The notes: a model not told the origin generated them from the letters alone. A stretch of 64,000 bases of DNA from Rhizobium sp. 2MFCol3.1 (GCF_000377565.1 NZ_KB898361.1:62001-126000), one strand, 5' to 3'; positions 7,737 through 16,708 are shown, numbered from the stretch's first letter. Made by a program: numbers and translations.

Positions 7737-8621
7737 CTAGGAGGCCAGTATCCAGTTCAACGTCTGGCGCCAATCGATCATGCGGATCGGCGTCCCGTGA
7801 TTGCCCGTCTGGTACAGCGTGAAGTGGGTGGGGTAGCGCGATTTGATCAGCGTTTCGAATAGCGCCTGCTGGTCGGCGGCGGCGTAGGTCGGGTCGCGGC
7901 TGCCGTGGGCGAACCAAAGCGGCAGCTTGGCCTTGTAGAATGCGCTCTTCATAAAATCGGGATCGGCGACGCCACTCATGATGACCATGCCCTTCAGGCG
8001 CTTGACCGTCTCGGCGTCGCGCGTCGCGCCCCAGCAGATCTGGCTGCCCATGGAGGCGCAGGTGAGGATAATTGGGCGGCCCGGCGCCTGGGCGCTGGCG
8101 TAGCGGATGAGGCCTGCGACAGCGGTCACGCCATCGCTGTCGAAGGTCTTGACCGAGGGCGCGTAATAGACACCGCCATTGCCGGCGACGAGGTTCTTCA
8201 GCCGGTTGAAATTGCCGCCGAAGGTGTAATCGTTGACGCCGAGGCGACGGTCGCCGTCTCGGCCGTGGATGAAGATGACGGTGAAGGCGGCGCCGGCGCT
8301 CGGCCCTACCCTCGCGACGTCGAGCTTGATGCCATCGAGCGACAGCGTCTCGTTGTTCTGGAGCTTGCGGATGCCGAGCGAGACATACCTCTGCTGCGTG
8401 CGCTTTTCCGGGATCTGGTCGCGACCGTTGATATCGCGCATCTCGTCGTAGTCGATAACGTCGAAAGCGCCGCCATTGCCGGTCTGCAGCGTCGTCTGGC
8501 TGGAAAACAGATCGTCCTTGAAGGGAGGCAAGGTGTCGGCTGCGCTAAGATCAGCCGATGCGATCATTAAAAAGGCCGCAATTGCTGTGATAGTTATGCA
8601 ATGACTTGTGGACATTCGCAT
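7737..8621 (-). CDS. Secreted alpha/beta hydrolase
   Basis: The 294-residue product (ATG at 8621, AGGGAA upstream; another ATG two codons later) begins with a signal peptide ending near ADLSAAD, so it is probably exported. The core looks like an alpha/beta hydrolase: VIFIHGRDGDRRLG for the oxyanion region, nucleophile elbow CASMGSQ (Cys at the usual first Gly), acid candidate in HGSRDPTY, and a C-terminal catalytic His candidate in TGNHGTP. The substrate is unknown. The two neighbours are on opposite strands (parE divergent upstream, tpiA co-directional downstream), so context gives no hint. Fold is likely; enzymatic class is open. Confidence 0.75.
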   Translation of the reverse strand: MRMSTSHCITITAIAAFLMIASADLSAADTLPPFKDDLFSSQTTLQTGNGGAFDVIDYDEMRDINGRDQIPEKRTQQRYVSLGIRKLQNNETLSLDGIKLDVARVGPSAGAAFTVIFIHGRDGDRRLGVNDYTFGGNFNRLKNLVAGNGGVYYAPSVKTFDSDGVTAVAGLIRYASAQAPGRPIILTCASMGSQICWGATRDAETVKRLKGMVIMSGVADPDFMKSAFYKAKLPLWFAHGSRDPTYAAADQQALFETLIKSRYPTHFTLYQTGNHGTPIRMIDWRQTLNWILAS

Positions 8622-8840
8622 GCGCAAGGTTCCCTGAGGCGTCTGGCCGCTTGCCATTCGGCGACCCAGGACGCAAATCATTTCTTAAAGAAAGTCCGCC
8701 CGATGAGGTGGCGTCGCGTATCGAGGTGCTTTCTGGCAGACTCTGCCTGATTCGCAAACGTGACATGAATTGCGGTGATTTTGGGTCAGGCTCAAGCGCA
8801 AGCGGCCACCCAACGACAAGATGAAGATCTGAACGGCTCC

Positions 8841-10934
8841 ATGGACGATAGCAACGACCTCTTTTCCGGAATGCCCCTGACCAAGAAGCAGGAGGATGCG
8901 CCAAAGCCGGCAGCCGCAGCCGCCGCGCCCGTCGCCGCTTCGACAGCGCCGAGCGCTGCCGCCAGTGCCGCGCCACGGCAGGCGCCGCCGGCGAGTTCCA
9001 CGTCCGAGGACTACGGCGCGTCGTCGATCCGCGTTCTGGAAGGCCTGGAACCGGTGCGCATGCGTCCCGGCATGTATATCGGCGGCACCGACGAGAAGGC
9101 GCTGCACCACCTCTTCGCCGAAGTCATCGACAACTCGATGGACGAAGCGGTGGCCGGCCACGCAAACTTCATCGAAGTGCATCTCGACGCGATGGGCTTT
9201 CTGACCGTCAGCGATAACGGCCGTGGCATTCCGGTCGAGAACCACCCGCAGGTTCCCGGCAAGTCGACGCTCGAAGTCATCATGACCAAGCTGCATGCCG
9301 GCGGTAAGTTCGACGGCAAGGCATACGAGACGTCGGGCGGTCTGCACGGCGTCGGCGTGTCGGTCGTCAACGCGCTCTCGGACGTTCTCGAAGTCGAGGT
9401 CGCGCGCAATCGCAAGCTCTACCGCCAGCGCTTTTCGCGCGGTATCCCGCAGGGTGGCCTGGAAGAACTGGGCGACGTTCATAACCGCCGCGGAACGCGC
9501 GTTCGCTTCCATCCCGATCCGCAGATCTTCGGCGATCACGCCAAGTTCGATGCCGGCCGCGTGTTCCGCATGGCGCGCTCCAAGGCCTATCTGTTCGGCG
9601 GCGTCGAAATCCGCTGGAGCTGCGATCCTGGCGTCGTGCAGGAAGGCGGCGAGATCCCCGATAAGGCGGTTTTCCACTTCCCCGGCGGCCTGAAGGACTA
9701 TCTGCAGGCGACGATGGGCAAGGAGTTCACCGTTACCCGCGAGATCTTCGCCGGCAAGACGGAGAAGACCAGCGGCCATGGTTCGCTAGAATGGGCGATC
9801 ACCTGGTACGGAGGCGACCCGCAGGTTCACTCCTATTGCAACACCATTCCGACACCTGAAGGCGGCACGCATGAGGCCGGCCTGCGTATCGCGCTGACCA
9901 AGGGCCTGAAGGCCTATGGCGAGCTGACGCAGAACAAGCGCGCCGCGCAGATCACCACCGACGACGTGATGATCTCGGCCGTCGGCATGCTCTCGGTCTT
10001 CATCCGCGAGCCGGAATTCGTCGGCCAGACGAAGGACAAGCTCGCGACCGTCGAAGCTCAGCGCATCGTCGAGAACGCGCTGCGCGATCCCTTCGACCAT
10101 TATCTCGCCGACAATCCGAACGAGACGGCCAAGCTGCTCGACTGGGTGATCGAGCGTGCGGAAGAGCGCCTGCGCCGCCGCAAGGAAAAGGAAGTCAACC
10201 GCAAGACGGCCGTGCGCAAGCTGCGCCTGCCCGGCAAGCTTGCCGATTGCTCTCAGAACACCGCCCAGGGCGCCGAGCTCTTCATCGTCGAAGGGGATTC
10301 GGCAGGTGGCTCCGCCAAGCAGGCGCGCAACCGTGCCAATCAGGCGATCCTGCCTCTGCGTGGCAAGATCCTCAACGTCGCCAGCGCCGGCCGCGAGAAG
10401 CTCGGCGCCAACCAGCAGCTCTCCGACCTCGTCCAGGCGCTCGGCTGCGGCACCCGCTCGAAATACCGCGAGGAAGATCTCCGCTACGAACGCATCATCG
10501 TCATGACCGATGCCGACGTCGACGGCGCGCATATCGCCTCGCTGCTCATCACCTTCTTCTATCAGGAGATGCCCGAGCTCGTGCGCGGCGGTCACCTGTT
10601 CCTCGCCGTCCCGCCGCTCTACAAGATCACCCAGGGCGCGAAATCGGCCTATGCGCGTGACGATCGCCACCGCGCAGAGCTGATGGAGACGGAATTCAAG
10701 GGCAAGGCGAAGGTCGAGATCAGCCGCTTCAAAGGTCTCGGCGAAATGCTGCCGGCGCAGCTCAAGGAAACCACCATGGATCCGAGCAAGCGCACCATGC
10801 TGCGCGTGCTGATCGACGAGGTGGATTTCGAAGGCACGCGCACGGCGGTCGACGATCTCATGGGCACGAAGCCGGAAGCCCGCTTCCGCTTCATCCAGGA
10901 CCGCGCCGCTTTCGCGGAAAACCTCGACATCTGA
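8841..10934 (+). CDS. parE: DNA topoisomerase IV subunit B
   Basis: ParE is the ATPase subunit of topoisomerase IV, which decatenates daughter chromosomes with ParC. From the ATG at 8841 it has 697 residues; a GTG 22 codons upstream is in frame but less likely. About residues 25-60 are an Ala/Pro-rich linker-like extension before the catalytic core. GHKL ATPase motifs are EVIDNSMDEAV, DNGRGIPV and GGLHGVGVSVVNALS. The TOPRIM domain shows EGDSAGGSAKQARN and DADVDGAHI. It ends RFIQDRAAFAENLDI, typical of ParE. GyrB normally has over 800 residues, so the length also favours ParE. Confidence 0.95.
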   Translation: MDDSNDLFSGMPLTKKQEDAPKPAAAAAAPVAASTAPSAAASAAPRQAPPASSTSEDYGASSIRVLEGLEPVRMRPGMYIGGTDEKALHHLFAEVIDNSMDEAVAGHANFIEVHLDAMGFLTVSDNGRGIPVENHPQVPGKSTLEVIMTKLHAGGKFDGKAYETSGGLHGVGVSVVNALSDVLEVEVARNRKLYRQRFSRGIPQGGLEELGDVHNRRGTRVRFHPDPQIFGDHAKFDAGRVFRMARSKAYLFGGVEIRWSCDPGVVQEGGEIPDKAVFHFPGGLKDYLQATMGKEFTVTREIFAGKTEKTSGHGSLEWAITWYGGDPQVHSYCNTIPTPEGGTHEAGLRIALTKGLKAYGELTQNKRAAQITTDDVMISAVGMLSVFIREPEFVGQTKDKLATVEAQRIVENALRDPFDHYLADNPNETAKLLDWVIERAEERLRRRKEKEVNRKTAVRKLRLPGKLADCSQNTAQGAELFIVEGDSAGGSAKQARNRANQAILPLRGKILNVASAGREKLGANQQLSDLVQALGCGTRSKYREEDLRYERIIVMTDADVDGAHIASLLITFFYQEMPELVRGGHLFLAVPPLYKITQGAKSAYARDDRHRAELMETEFKGKAKVEISRFKGLGEMLPAQLKETTMDPSKRTMLRVLIDEVDFEGTRTAVDDLMGTKPEARFRFIQDRAAFAENLDI

Positions 10935-10946
10935 CGCCGAGGCTTA

Positions 10947-10972
10947 AGATCAGGCTCGGTCGAGCCTGATCT
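10947..10972. terminator. Stem-loop shared by convergent parE and OsmC gene ends
   Basis: AGATCAGGCTC (10947-10957) and GAGCCTGATCT (10962-10972) form an 11-bp stem with a GGTC tetraloop. It lies 12 bases past the parE stop and covers the stop codon of the OsmC gene. No U-run follows on either strand, so it may protect 3' ends rather than terminate efficiently. Confidence 0.5.
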
Positions 10973-11411
10973 CGATCACCGTCTTCACCGAATTGGCGAG
11001 GAAGCAGATTTCGTGCGCCTGATGGTGCATCTGCTCCTCGAGGTCACGGCTCGGAACTTCACCGGTGTAGCCGACCTTCGGGCGTAGTTCGACGCGGCTG
11101 ACCATCATCCGGCCATCGACTTTCTCCATCACGCCCACGGCATCATCGACGTAGCTGTCGATGCCGATGCGCTTCTTCGAGGCGATCCAGAGATAGAACA
11201 GCATGTGGCAACTCGAGAGCGCCGCGACATAGGCTTCCTCCGGATCGACATTCTCTTCGACGGCATAGGGCAAAGGCACATTGTGCGGCGAGGCGGAGGC
11301 CGGAACCGTGATGCCGCCGTCGAAGGTCCAGTCGTGGCCACGGCTATAGCGTCCGTCGATAAAGCTGCCCTCGCCCAGCTTCCACGCCACCTGTGCCGAA
11401 AACGTCGTCAT
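10950..11411 (-). CDS. OsmC/Ohr-family peroxidase-like protein
   Basis: The 153-residue protein starts at the ATG 11411, which overlaps the upstream GntR stop as ATGA with an AGGAGAAAAGG ribosome site, so the two are translationally coupled. OsmC proteins reduce organic hydroperoxides with two cysteines. Here they are Cys68 in AALSSCHMLFYL and Cys136 in AHEICFLAN. The Glu/Asp-rich VEENVDPEE segment before the first Cys is also typical. The gene pair suggests the GntR protein controls it. The specific subfamily (OsmC, Ohr or YhfA) is not certain, and oxidative-stress function is inferred from the family. Confidence 0.85.
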   Translation of the reverse strand: MTTFSAQVAWKLGEGSFIDGRYSRGHDWTFDGGITVPASASPHNVPLPYAVEENVDPEEAYVAALSSCHMLFYLWIASKKRIGIDSYVDDAVGVMEKVDGRMMVSRVELRPKVGYTGEVPSRDLEEQMHHQAHEICFLANSVKTVIEIRLDRA

Positions 11412-12031
11412 TCCTTTTCTCCTTCGCGGGTAAGCCTTGCGGTCGTCAATTTCAGATGTTGCGTAAGCGCCTGGCGCGCCAGATCGGCGTCTCGCGCGGC
11501 GCATGCCTCGATGATCGCCTGATGCTCTCGATAAAGGGTCGGGCGGGCCTCGGAGCCTTTCGGTTGCCGCGCATAGGCCCGGCGCGATTCACGGCGGAAG
11601 GTGTCGATCATGTCGAGCAATCTCGCATTGCCGCAGCGGCCGTAGAGTGTGCGGTGAAACGCGAGGTCGAGCTCCTCGAGCTGTTGCGGGTCTTCTTCGT
11701 CAAGCAGATCCTCGTTCAGCCGTCGTGCCTTGCGCAGATCGCTGTCGGTCAGCGCCTCGATCGACGCCAGCAGCGCGGTCGTCTCCAAAGACAAGCGAAT
11801 TTCGGCGAGCTCACGCGCCTGCTCCTCGTCGAGACCCGACACGGCAAGACTGCGATCCGGGCGGCGCACGAGGAGACCTGATGCCAGCAGCCTGTCGAGC
11901 GCCTGCCTGATTGGCTGGCGGCTGACGCCGAAGCGTTCCGCCAGTTGCTCCTGTTTGAGCACCGTGCCGGCGCCGAGATGCCCGGCTTCGATATCGCGTC
12001 GAAGCGATGTGATGATTGCATTTGTATCCAT
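11408..12031 (-). CDS. GntR-family transcriptional regulator (FCD/FadR subfamily)
   Basis: The 207-residue protein has an N-terminal winged helix (about residues 5-65; LAERFGVSRQPIRQALDRL is the recognition region) and an all-helical FCD effector domain with likely metal or ligand residues (DLAFHRTLYG, REHQAIIEA). It is the first gene of a two-gene unit with the OsmC gene, overlapping by 4 bases. The start codon lies in the middle of a 20-bp near-perfect palindrome and has no clear ribosome site, so the message may be leaderless and self-repressed. The effector is unknown. Confidence 0.88.
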   Translation of the reverse strand: MDTNAIITSLRRDIEAGHLGAGTVLKQEQLAERFGVSRQPIRQALDRLLASGLLVRRPDRSLAVSGLDEEQARELAEIRLSLETTALLASIEALTDSDLRKARRLNEDLLDEEDPQQLEELDLAFHRTLYGRCGNARLLDMIDTFRRESRRAYARQPKGSEARPTLYREHQAIIEACAARDADLARQALTQHLKLTTARLTREGEKE

Positions 12032-12040
12032 GGATCCAAA
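12021..12040. promoter_or_regulatory. 20-bp palindrome over the GntR start codon, likely autoregulatory operator
   Basis: TTTGTATCCATGGATCCAAA is an inverted repeat with one mismatched pair. Its centre is the ATG of the GntR gene on the minus strand. The core resembles TTGGATCCAA-type operators known for FCD GntR proteins such as VanR. Binding here would block the gene's own transcription or translation; this is inference. Confidence 0.6.
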
Positions 12041-12420
12041 CTAGCCGAGACCTATGATCGCAGCAAGGTCTCGAAGTGAGATTGGTTCAGTCGATCGGGA
12101 TCGACCGACGCTTCGCAGGCATGCGGCAGCCAAAATTGCGGGATCACATTTCCGTCAGATGACGCCAGTTCGTTCCAATATCGGTCGAAACAGGCGCGAT
12201 CTCGGCGAAAATCGCCAATCGCGCAGACCGAGCGTGATCCATGACAAGGATGTCGAAGGGTTTCTGTCTTAATGATTGCGTGATGTAAGGTTATGAAGCC
12301 TGCGGATCAGGCCGATGGACCGGCGGCGGGGGCGTCATCGGGCTTAAATCGGTGATGGCGCTTGCGTGCAAAGGACGCATGGCCCATATCCTTAGGTGAA
12401 ATAAGGGGGAAAAGGACGAC
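12041..12420. other. Intergenic region between the GntR/OsmC unit and the AI-2E permease
   Basis: These 380 bases hold the promoters of two divergent units. A short plus-strand reading frame at 12054-12272 has no convincing ribosome site or family features, so I do not call it. A small GTCGAT/ATCGAC repeat lies near 12090-12105. AAGGGGGAAAAGG just before 12421 is the ribosome site of the next gene. Nothing else stands out. Confidence 0.5.
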
Positions 12421-13611
12421 GTGAGCCTTCCGAACAACAACATGCAGCGCGAGTCGCGGTGGATCGGTCCATCCTCTCCCGCACGTACGCCGCTCATCCC
12501 TTCGATCTCCGCGGCGCGCTGGCTTCTGATCCTTGTCGTGGCCGCGGGCGTCTATTTCTTCTACGGCTTCGTCGTGCCGGTGCTGGCCGCGCTTGTCATC
12601 GGATTTGCAAGCTGGCCGCTTTATCGCCGGCTGCTGCAAAGGGTCGGTGGAAACACGACGGTCGCGGCGACCATTGCAATCATACTCATCGTCACCTTTC
12701 TCATCACGCCGATCGTGCTTGCCGTCACCTATACCACGGGTGAAGTGCGCGAATGGGTCGGCTGGCTGATCCATGTGAACCGCTTTGGCGAACCGACACC
12801 GCAGTGGATTTCGGCGTTTCCGTTTGTCGGGCCCTACCTCGACGAGCTCTGGGTCAAGTATATCGGCAGCCCCGGCAGCATGGGCGAACTGATCCAGGCG
12901 GTCAGCGGCGCGCATATCGGCAATATCTACCGTGCTGTGCTTGCCGCCGGCGGCGGCGCCTTCCATCTGCTGCTGACACTGCTTTTCATGCTGATCGCGC
13001 TGTTCTTCGTCTATCGCGACGGCGCGGACTTCTCCCGCCAGATCGACATGCTTGGGGAACGCATCCTACCTAACCGCTGGGAGCGGATTTCGCGGGTGGT
13101 GCCTGCCACGATCAGCTCGACCGTGATGGGCATGACGCTGATCGCCATCGGCGAAGGCATCGTGCTCGGCGTCGCCTATTGGGTCGCCGGCGTGCCCTCG
13201 CCGGTGACGCTCGGCGTCATCACCGGCATCATGGCGCTGATCCCCGGCGGCGCGCCGCTGTCGTTCACACTGGTGTCGCTGTACCTGCTTGCCAGCGGCT
13301 CGCCCGTTGCCGGCATCAGCCTGTTCGTCTGGGGTACCGTCGAACTCTTCATCGTCGACAAGACATTGCGACCCAAGCTGGTGGGTGGCCCGATCAAGCT
13401 GCCGTTCCTGCCGACCTTCTTCGGTCTGATCGGCGGCGTGAAGACCATGGGCTTCCTCGGGCTCTTCATCGGCCCGGTGCTGATGGCGCTTCTGGTGGCG
13501 ATCTGGCGCGAATGGATGCATGAGGTTCGCACGGCCGAAAAACCGGATCTCGGTCCGCAGGTGCTGATCGACGAGCAAGCTCCGCCACCGCCCCGCGTCG
13601 CTGAAGGCTGA
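12421..13611 (+). CDS. AI-2E family (PerM/UPF0118) membrane protein
   Basis: The 396-residue protein starts at a GTG behind the strong ribosome site GGGGGAAAAGGA. It has about seven to eight membrane segments: two close together at residues 35-65, one at 76-98, then a soluble loop with a conserved region (LGERILPNRWERISRVVPATISSTVMG), and a cluster of helices to about residue 365. LIPGGAPLSFTLVS and FFGLIGGVKTMGFLGLFIGPVL are typical of the family. Members have been linked to autoinducer-2 export, Na+/H+ antiport and other fluxes, so the transported compound cannot be stated. The gene stands alone. Confidence 0.85.
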   Translation: MSLPNNNMQRESRWIGPSSPARTPLIPSISAARWLLILVVAAGVYFFYGFVVPVLAALVIGFASWPLYRRLLQRVGGNTTVAATIAIILIVTFLITPIVLAVTYTTGEVREWVGWLIHVNRFGEPTPQWISAFPFVGPYLDELWVKYIGSPGSMGELIQAVSGAHIGNIYRAVLAAGGGAFHLLLTLLFMLIALFFVYRDGADFSRQIDMLGERILPNRWERISRVVPATISSTVMGMTLIAIGEGIVLGVAYWVAGVPSPVTLGVITGIMALIPGGAPLSFTLVSLYLLASGSPVAGISLFVWGTVELFIVDKTLRPKLVGGPIKLPFLPTFFGLIGGVKTMGFLGLFIGPVLMALLVAIWREWMHEVRTAEKPDLGPQVLIDEQAPPPPRVAEG

Positions 13612-13729
13612 TATGGGAACACTACCTTTCCTGATTGTAATCTTGCTCCGCATGGATGCCGGAAAGCGGCCTTCATTTGGTTGAAATTGCTGCGTCTAAG
13701 GGGAGCGGTTCAATATCGAAAGCGTCCCC

Positions 13730-14143
13730 ATGCAAGCTGTCCTCATCGCCATGACCATCCTCGGCTGCAACGACTCGGTCACGCAGTGCAATTACGTCGC
13801 GACGGTGGGAAAGCACTTTGAGACGGTGGCGATGTGCGATGCCGATTCCGAACGGCAGTTGAAGCATTATTCGAACATCAGCTATCCGACGGTCATCGCC
13901 GTCTGCGAGCCGCCGCATCCGCCGCTACCGCCTGAGCCCAAGGTGATCGCCGCAGCACCAGTACCAGCGCCTGCCGTTACCGAGGAAAAGCCGGAGACCG
14001 GGGTTTCCGGCCTCGCGTCCAGAATGGCGGCAGAGGTACGCACGCACCTTCCCTCTGGCCATTCGATGAAATCCGCGCTCGCAACGCCCGTGCACTTCGT
14101 AACAGGAAGCTATTCCTGGGTCGTCAGGCGCTTGAGCAATTAG
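13730..14143 (+). CDS. Conserved hypothetical protein, Pro-rich centre
   Basis: I do not recognise a named family. The 137-residue product has four cysteines in its first 60 residues (Cys13, 20, 36, 59; ILGCNDSVTQCNYV, VAMCDADSE, VIAVCEPPHP), which may form disulfides or bind metal. A Pro/Ala-rich linker (about residues 60-85) follows, then a polar C-terminal part. There is no cleavable signal peptide of classical form, though the first 12 residues are hydrophobic. The gene ends 2 bases from the stop of the convergent DUF2336 gene. Codon use resembles the neighbours, so it is probably real. Confidence 0.6.
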   Translation: MQAVLIAMTILGCNDSVTQCNYVATVGKHFETVAMCDADSERQLKHYSNISYPTVIAVCEPPHPPLPPEPKVIAAAPVPAPAVTEEKPETGVSGLASRMAAEVRTHLPSGHSMKSALATPVHFVTGSYSWVVRRLSN

Positions 14144-14145
14144 CG

Positions 14146-15285
14146 TCAAGCAGCAGCGAGCGCCGTCATATACGCGTAGCCGCGTGCCGACTGTCGCTGC
14201 TCGGCGACATGTAGCTTCTCGACCATCTCCAGCAGTTCCTGCACCGCGCCATGCGTGGTGTTACGGCTGCGGAAACTCTTCAGCAGCCGGCCGCAAACAT
14301 TGGCAAGCATCGTGCCTGACGTGGATTTCGACGCCTCACGCCACAGCAAGGTGGCTTCGACGAAGATCACACTGATATCGCGAGCGAGGCCAGCCGACTC
14401 ATAAAGCGCGCGCACCGCGTGCATGCGGCCGGTCGCCAGGATCGAACGCACCCGCCGCTCGTCGCAGCCAGTGAGATTGACGATCGCGCCAGCGAAGAAT
14501 TCGATCTTGCCGGAGCACAGCGTATGCATCAGGAAGGATGGCGTCAGGCGTCCGCTGACGCGCAGATGTTCGACCAGATCGGCAACCTCGCGCGGCGTGA
14601 TCTCGCCGGCGATGGCAACGATTGCGGTTTCCGTCGCCTCGCGGGCCACACGCTGCAGCCGGCCGGTGCCGATCGCGGCCTGCGCCAGCGGCAGATTGAT
14701 CAGGGCGTCGCTGACATGCTGCGTCAAGAGCTGGCGAGCGTCGGCGGGCAAATCTGGGCGATCGAGCAGGAGGTTGCGGACTTCGCAGTCGTCGCCCAGC
14801 CGTTCGGCAATGCGCTTCAGCGCCTGCGGGGCGATTGCGGCACCTTCGTTTTCAAGCAGGCACAGCACATCTTCCGCGCCGCCGATCTCGGCAAGCGCGG
14901 CGGAGACCGAGCGCGAAATGCAGGAGCGGGCGGCAATCAACATGCGAGTAACGCCGCTGCCGCGTGCGGCGAGATCAACCAGATCGGCGTCAGAGAGAAG
15001 CGGCGAGAAGGTGATGGCGTGGCAGGCGATCTCGGCCTGGTCACCGGCCAGAGACAGGACGATGGCGCGGGGCGCATCCGGCGACCATGCGATCGCTTCG
15101 GCCATGGCAAGACGAACCTTCGGCGACGGGTCGTCGAGCAGGAAGGTCATGGCCATCTCGGCGGCCTTGCGCTCTTCCAGAGACATTTCAGACTGCAGAT
15201 AGGCCCGGCCAAGCGCGCTCGCCGCCCTCGCCCGGTCTCCAACCTTGGCAGTCTCAACCCAACGAAGAAATGCCTCTACGATCAC
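14146..15285 (-). CDS. DUF2336 domain protein
   Basis: The protein has 379 residues from a GTG at 15285 (MIVEAFLRWVETAKVGDRARA); a TTG four codons upstream is also possible. It is wholly helical by appearance, with HEAT-like repeats in the N-terminal half (SLEERKAAEMAMTFLLDDPS, then PKVRLAMAEAIAWSPDAPRA) and no membrane segment or signal peptide. DUF2336 proteins are common in alphaproteobacteria and have no agreed function. The gene converges with the hypothetical gene at 13730 and has no obvious operon partner. Confidence 0.8.
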   Translation of the reverse strand: MIVEAFLRWVETAKVGDRARAASALGRAYLQSEMSLEERKAAEMAMTFLLDDPSPKVRLAMAEAIAWSPDAPRAIVLSLAGDQAEIACHAITFSPLLSDADLVDLAARGSGVTRMLIAARSCISRSVSAALAEIGGAEDVLCLLENEGAAIAPQALKRIAERLGDDCEVRNLLLDRPDLPADARQLLTQHVSDALINLPLAQAAIGTGRLQRVAREATETAIVAIAGEITPREVADLVEHLRVSGRLTPSFLMHTLCSGKIEFFAGAIVNLTGCDERRVRSILATGRMHAVRALYESAGLARDISVIFVEATLLWREASKSTSGTMLANVCGRLLKSFRSRNTTHGAVQELLEMVEKLHVAEQRQSARGYAYMTALAAA

Positions 15286-15408
15286 CGCGAACCCCAATCC
15301 TCAAGTGCGATTCTCTCGCACCCCAAGTGTTGAGGATGACGGTAGCGGCAAAAAGTTTATGATTGGTTCACCATATACTTTAACCGTTCAGCAGGACCGA
15401 TAAACGCT

Positions 15409-16011
15409 TCAGGCCTTTGGTCGGAAGAGCTCGAACACGTCGCTGCTCTCGCTGTAATCCATGTAGCCGAGGCGTGCGACGGGTCTCGCCAGACCCATGT
15501 CGATGCGGCCATCGCGCAGGATCGCCTCGTCGATATGGATACCGACGACCTGGCCGAAGATCGTGACATTCTCCGACGGCTCACCGCTCAGCGACTTCGG
15601 CTCGATAATCTCGGTAACCTTGCACTCCAGAACCGCGAAGGCTTCGGCCACATAGGGAGCATCGACGAGTTCGCCCTTCTTCGGCGTCAGCCCGGACAAA
15701 GCGAACTCGTCGACGTCGTAAGCGACGGCGGCCGAGGACATGTTCATCTTGTCGATCAGGTTGCGGCTGACGAAATTGCAGGTGAACTCGCCGGTTTCGC
15801 TGGCGTTCCGGTAGCTGTCCTTGCGGCCGCTCGACGAGAACATCACGAGCTTCGGACGATCCGACACGGCGTTGAAGAACGAGTATGGCGCGAGGTTGAG
15901 CGTGCCATCCCTGCCCTTGCTGCCGATCCAGCCGATCGGCCTTGGCGACACGATCGCCTTGAAGGGGTCGTGCGCAAGGCCATGCCGGTTCTGATCCGTC
16001 GTGTAGAACAT
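15409..16011 (-). CDS. Flavin reductase-like FMN-binding protein
   Basis: The 200-residue product begins at the ATG that overlaps the nitroreductase stop (TGATG, one shared base), so the two are translationally coupled. It fits the flavin reductase-like split-barrel family: SPRPIGWIGSKGRDG, NLAPYSFFNAVSDRPKLVMF and TGEFTCNFVSRNL are characteristic FMN-binding segments. Members either reduce flavin with NAD(P)H or act as flavoprotein oxidoreductases. The pairing with a nitroreductase suggests electron delivery to, or shared substrates with, that enzyme; this is inference. Confidence 0.85.
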   Translation of the reverse strand: MFYTTDQNRHGLAHDPFKAIVSPRPIGWIGSKGRDGTLNLAPYSFFNAVSDRPKLVMFSSSGRKDSYRNASETGEFTCNFVSRNLIDKMNMSSAAVAYDVDEFALSGLTPKKGELVDAPYVAEAFAVLECKVTEIIEPKSLSGEPSENVTIFGQVVGIHIDEAILRDGRIDMGLARPVARLGYMDYSESSDVFELFRPKA

Positions 16012-16595
16012 CAGCCTTCCCCGCCGACCCAAGTGACCGTCTCGGAAAGCTCGGGGCGCGGGCGCTCGACGGGCGGGAACGTCGTCGAGCCCATATGGAT
16101 GAAGCCGGCGACCTTCTCGCCTTCCTCGACGCCCAGCAGCGGATAGGCGCGCTCGTCATATGCGAACCACTCGGTCAGCCAATTGGCGACCCAGCCATGG
16201 GCGTTGGCGGCGAAGATGATGTTGAGGCATACGGCGCCAGCCGACATCAGCTGTTCCCATTCAGGGATCTTGATGTGCGGGCCGGCCTTGCTGACGACCG
16301 CGACGACGACGGGCGCGCGGGTGAAGCGGCTGCGCTCGACCTGGATCATCTCTTCGGAGAGATCGGGCTTCTTTTCCAAAGCAAGCTTCAGAAGCTCCTC
16401 GCCGATGCGGGCGCGTTCCGCGCCGCGATAGACGATGAAACGCCAGGGCGCGAGCTTGCCGTGATCCGGCACGCGCGAGGCAAGGCGCAGGATTTCCTCG
16501 ATCTCGGGCTTTTCGGGACCGGGCTCTGACATCTGGAAGGCAGGGATGGAACGGCGGACGCCGAGGTAGTCGATCAGCTTGATATCGGATCTCAT
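16011..16595 (-). CDS. Nitroreductase-family protein (YdjA-like)
   Basis: The 194-residue FMN enzyme starts at ATG 16595; an in-frame TTG lies two codons upstream. Family features are the N-terminal Arg pair in YLGVRRSIPAF, ASRVPDHGKLAPWRFIV for FMN phosphate binding, and the central SAGAVCLNIIFAANAHG helix. YdjA-type members are small nitroreductases using NAD(P)H on nitro compounds or quinones; natural substrates are generally unknown. It is the first gene of a two-gene unit with the flavin reductase-like gene. Confidence 0.88.
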   Translation of the reverse strand: MRSDIKLIDYLGVRRSIPAFQMSEPGPEKPEIEEILRLASRVPDHGKLAPWRFIVYRGAERARIGEELLKLALEKKPDLSEEMIQVERSRFTRAPVVVAVVSKAGPHIKIPEWEQLMSAGAVCLNIIFAANAHGWVANWLTEWFAYDERAYPLLGVEEGEKVAGFIHMGSTTFPPVERPRPELSETVTWVGGEG

Positions 16596-16708
16596 AGGCA
16601 AGAAACTCTCATTTTCATCGCGGTATCGGGGATGGGTCTTGAATTTGCCATCCGGTTGGTCTTGAAGTGGCCTCTGTCATTTCAGTTGTCAATTGGTTCG
16701 CAAAACAC

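Noticed and set aside
12054..12272. A 72-codon plus-strand frame in the gap before the AI-2E permease gene
   Set aside because: No ribosome site and unnatural composition; it lies in a promoter region.
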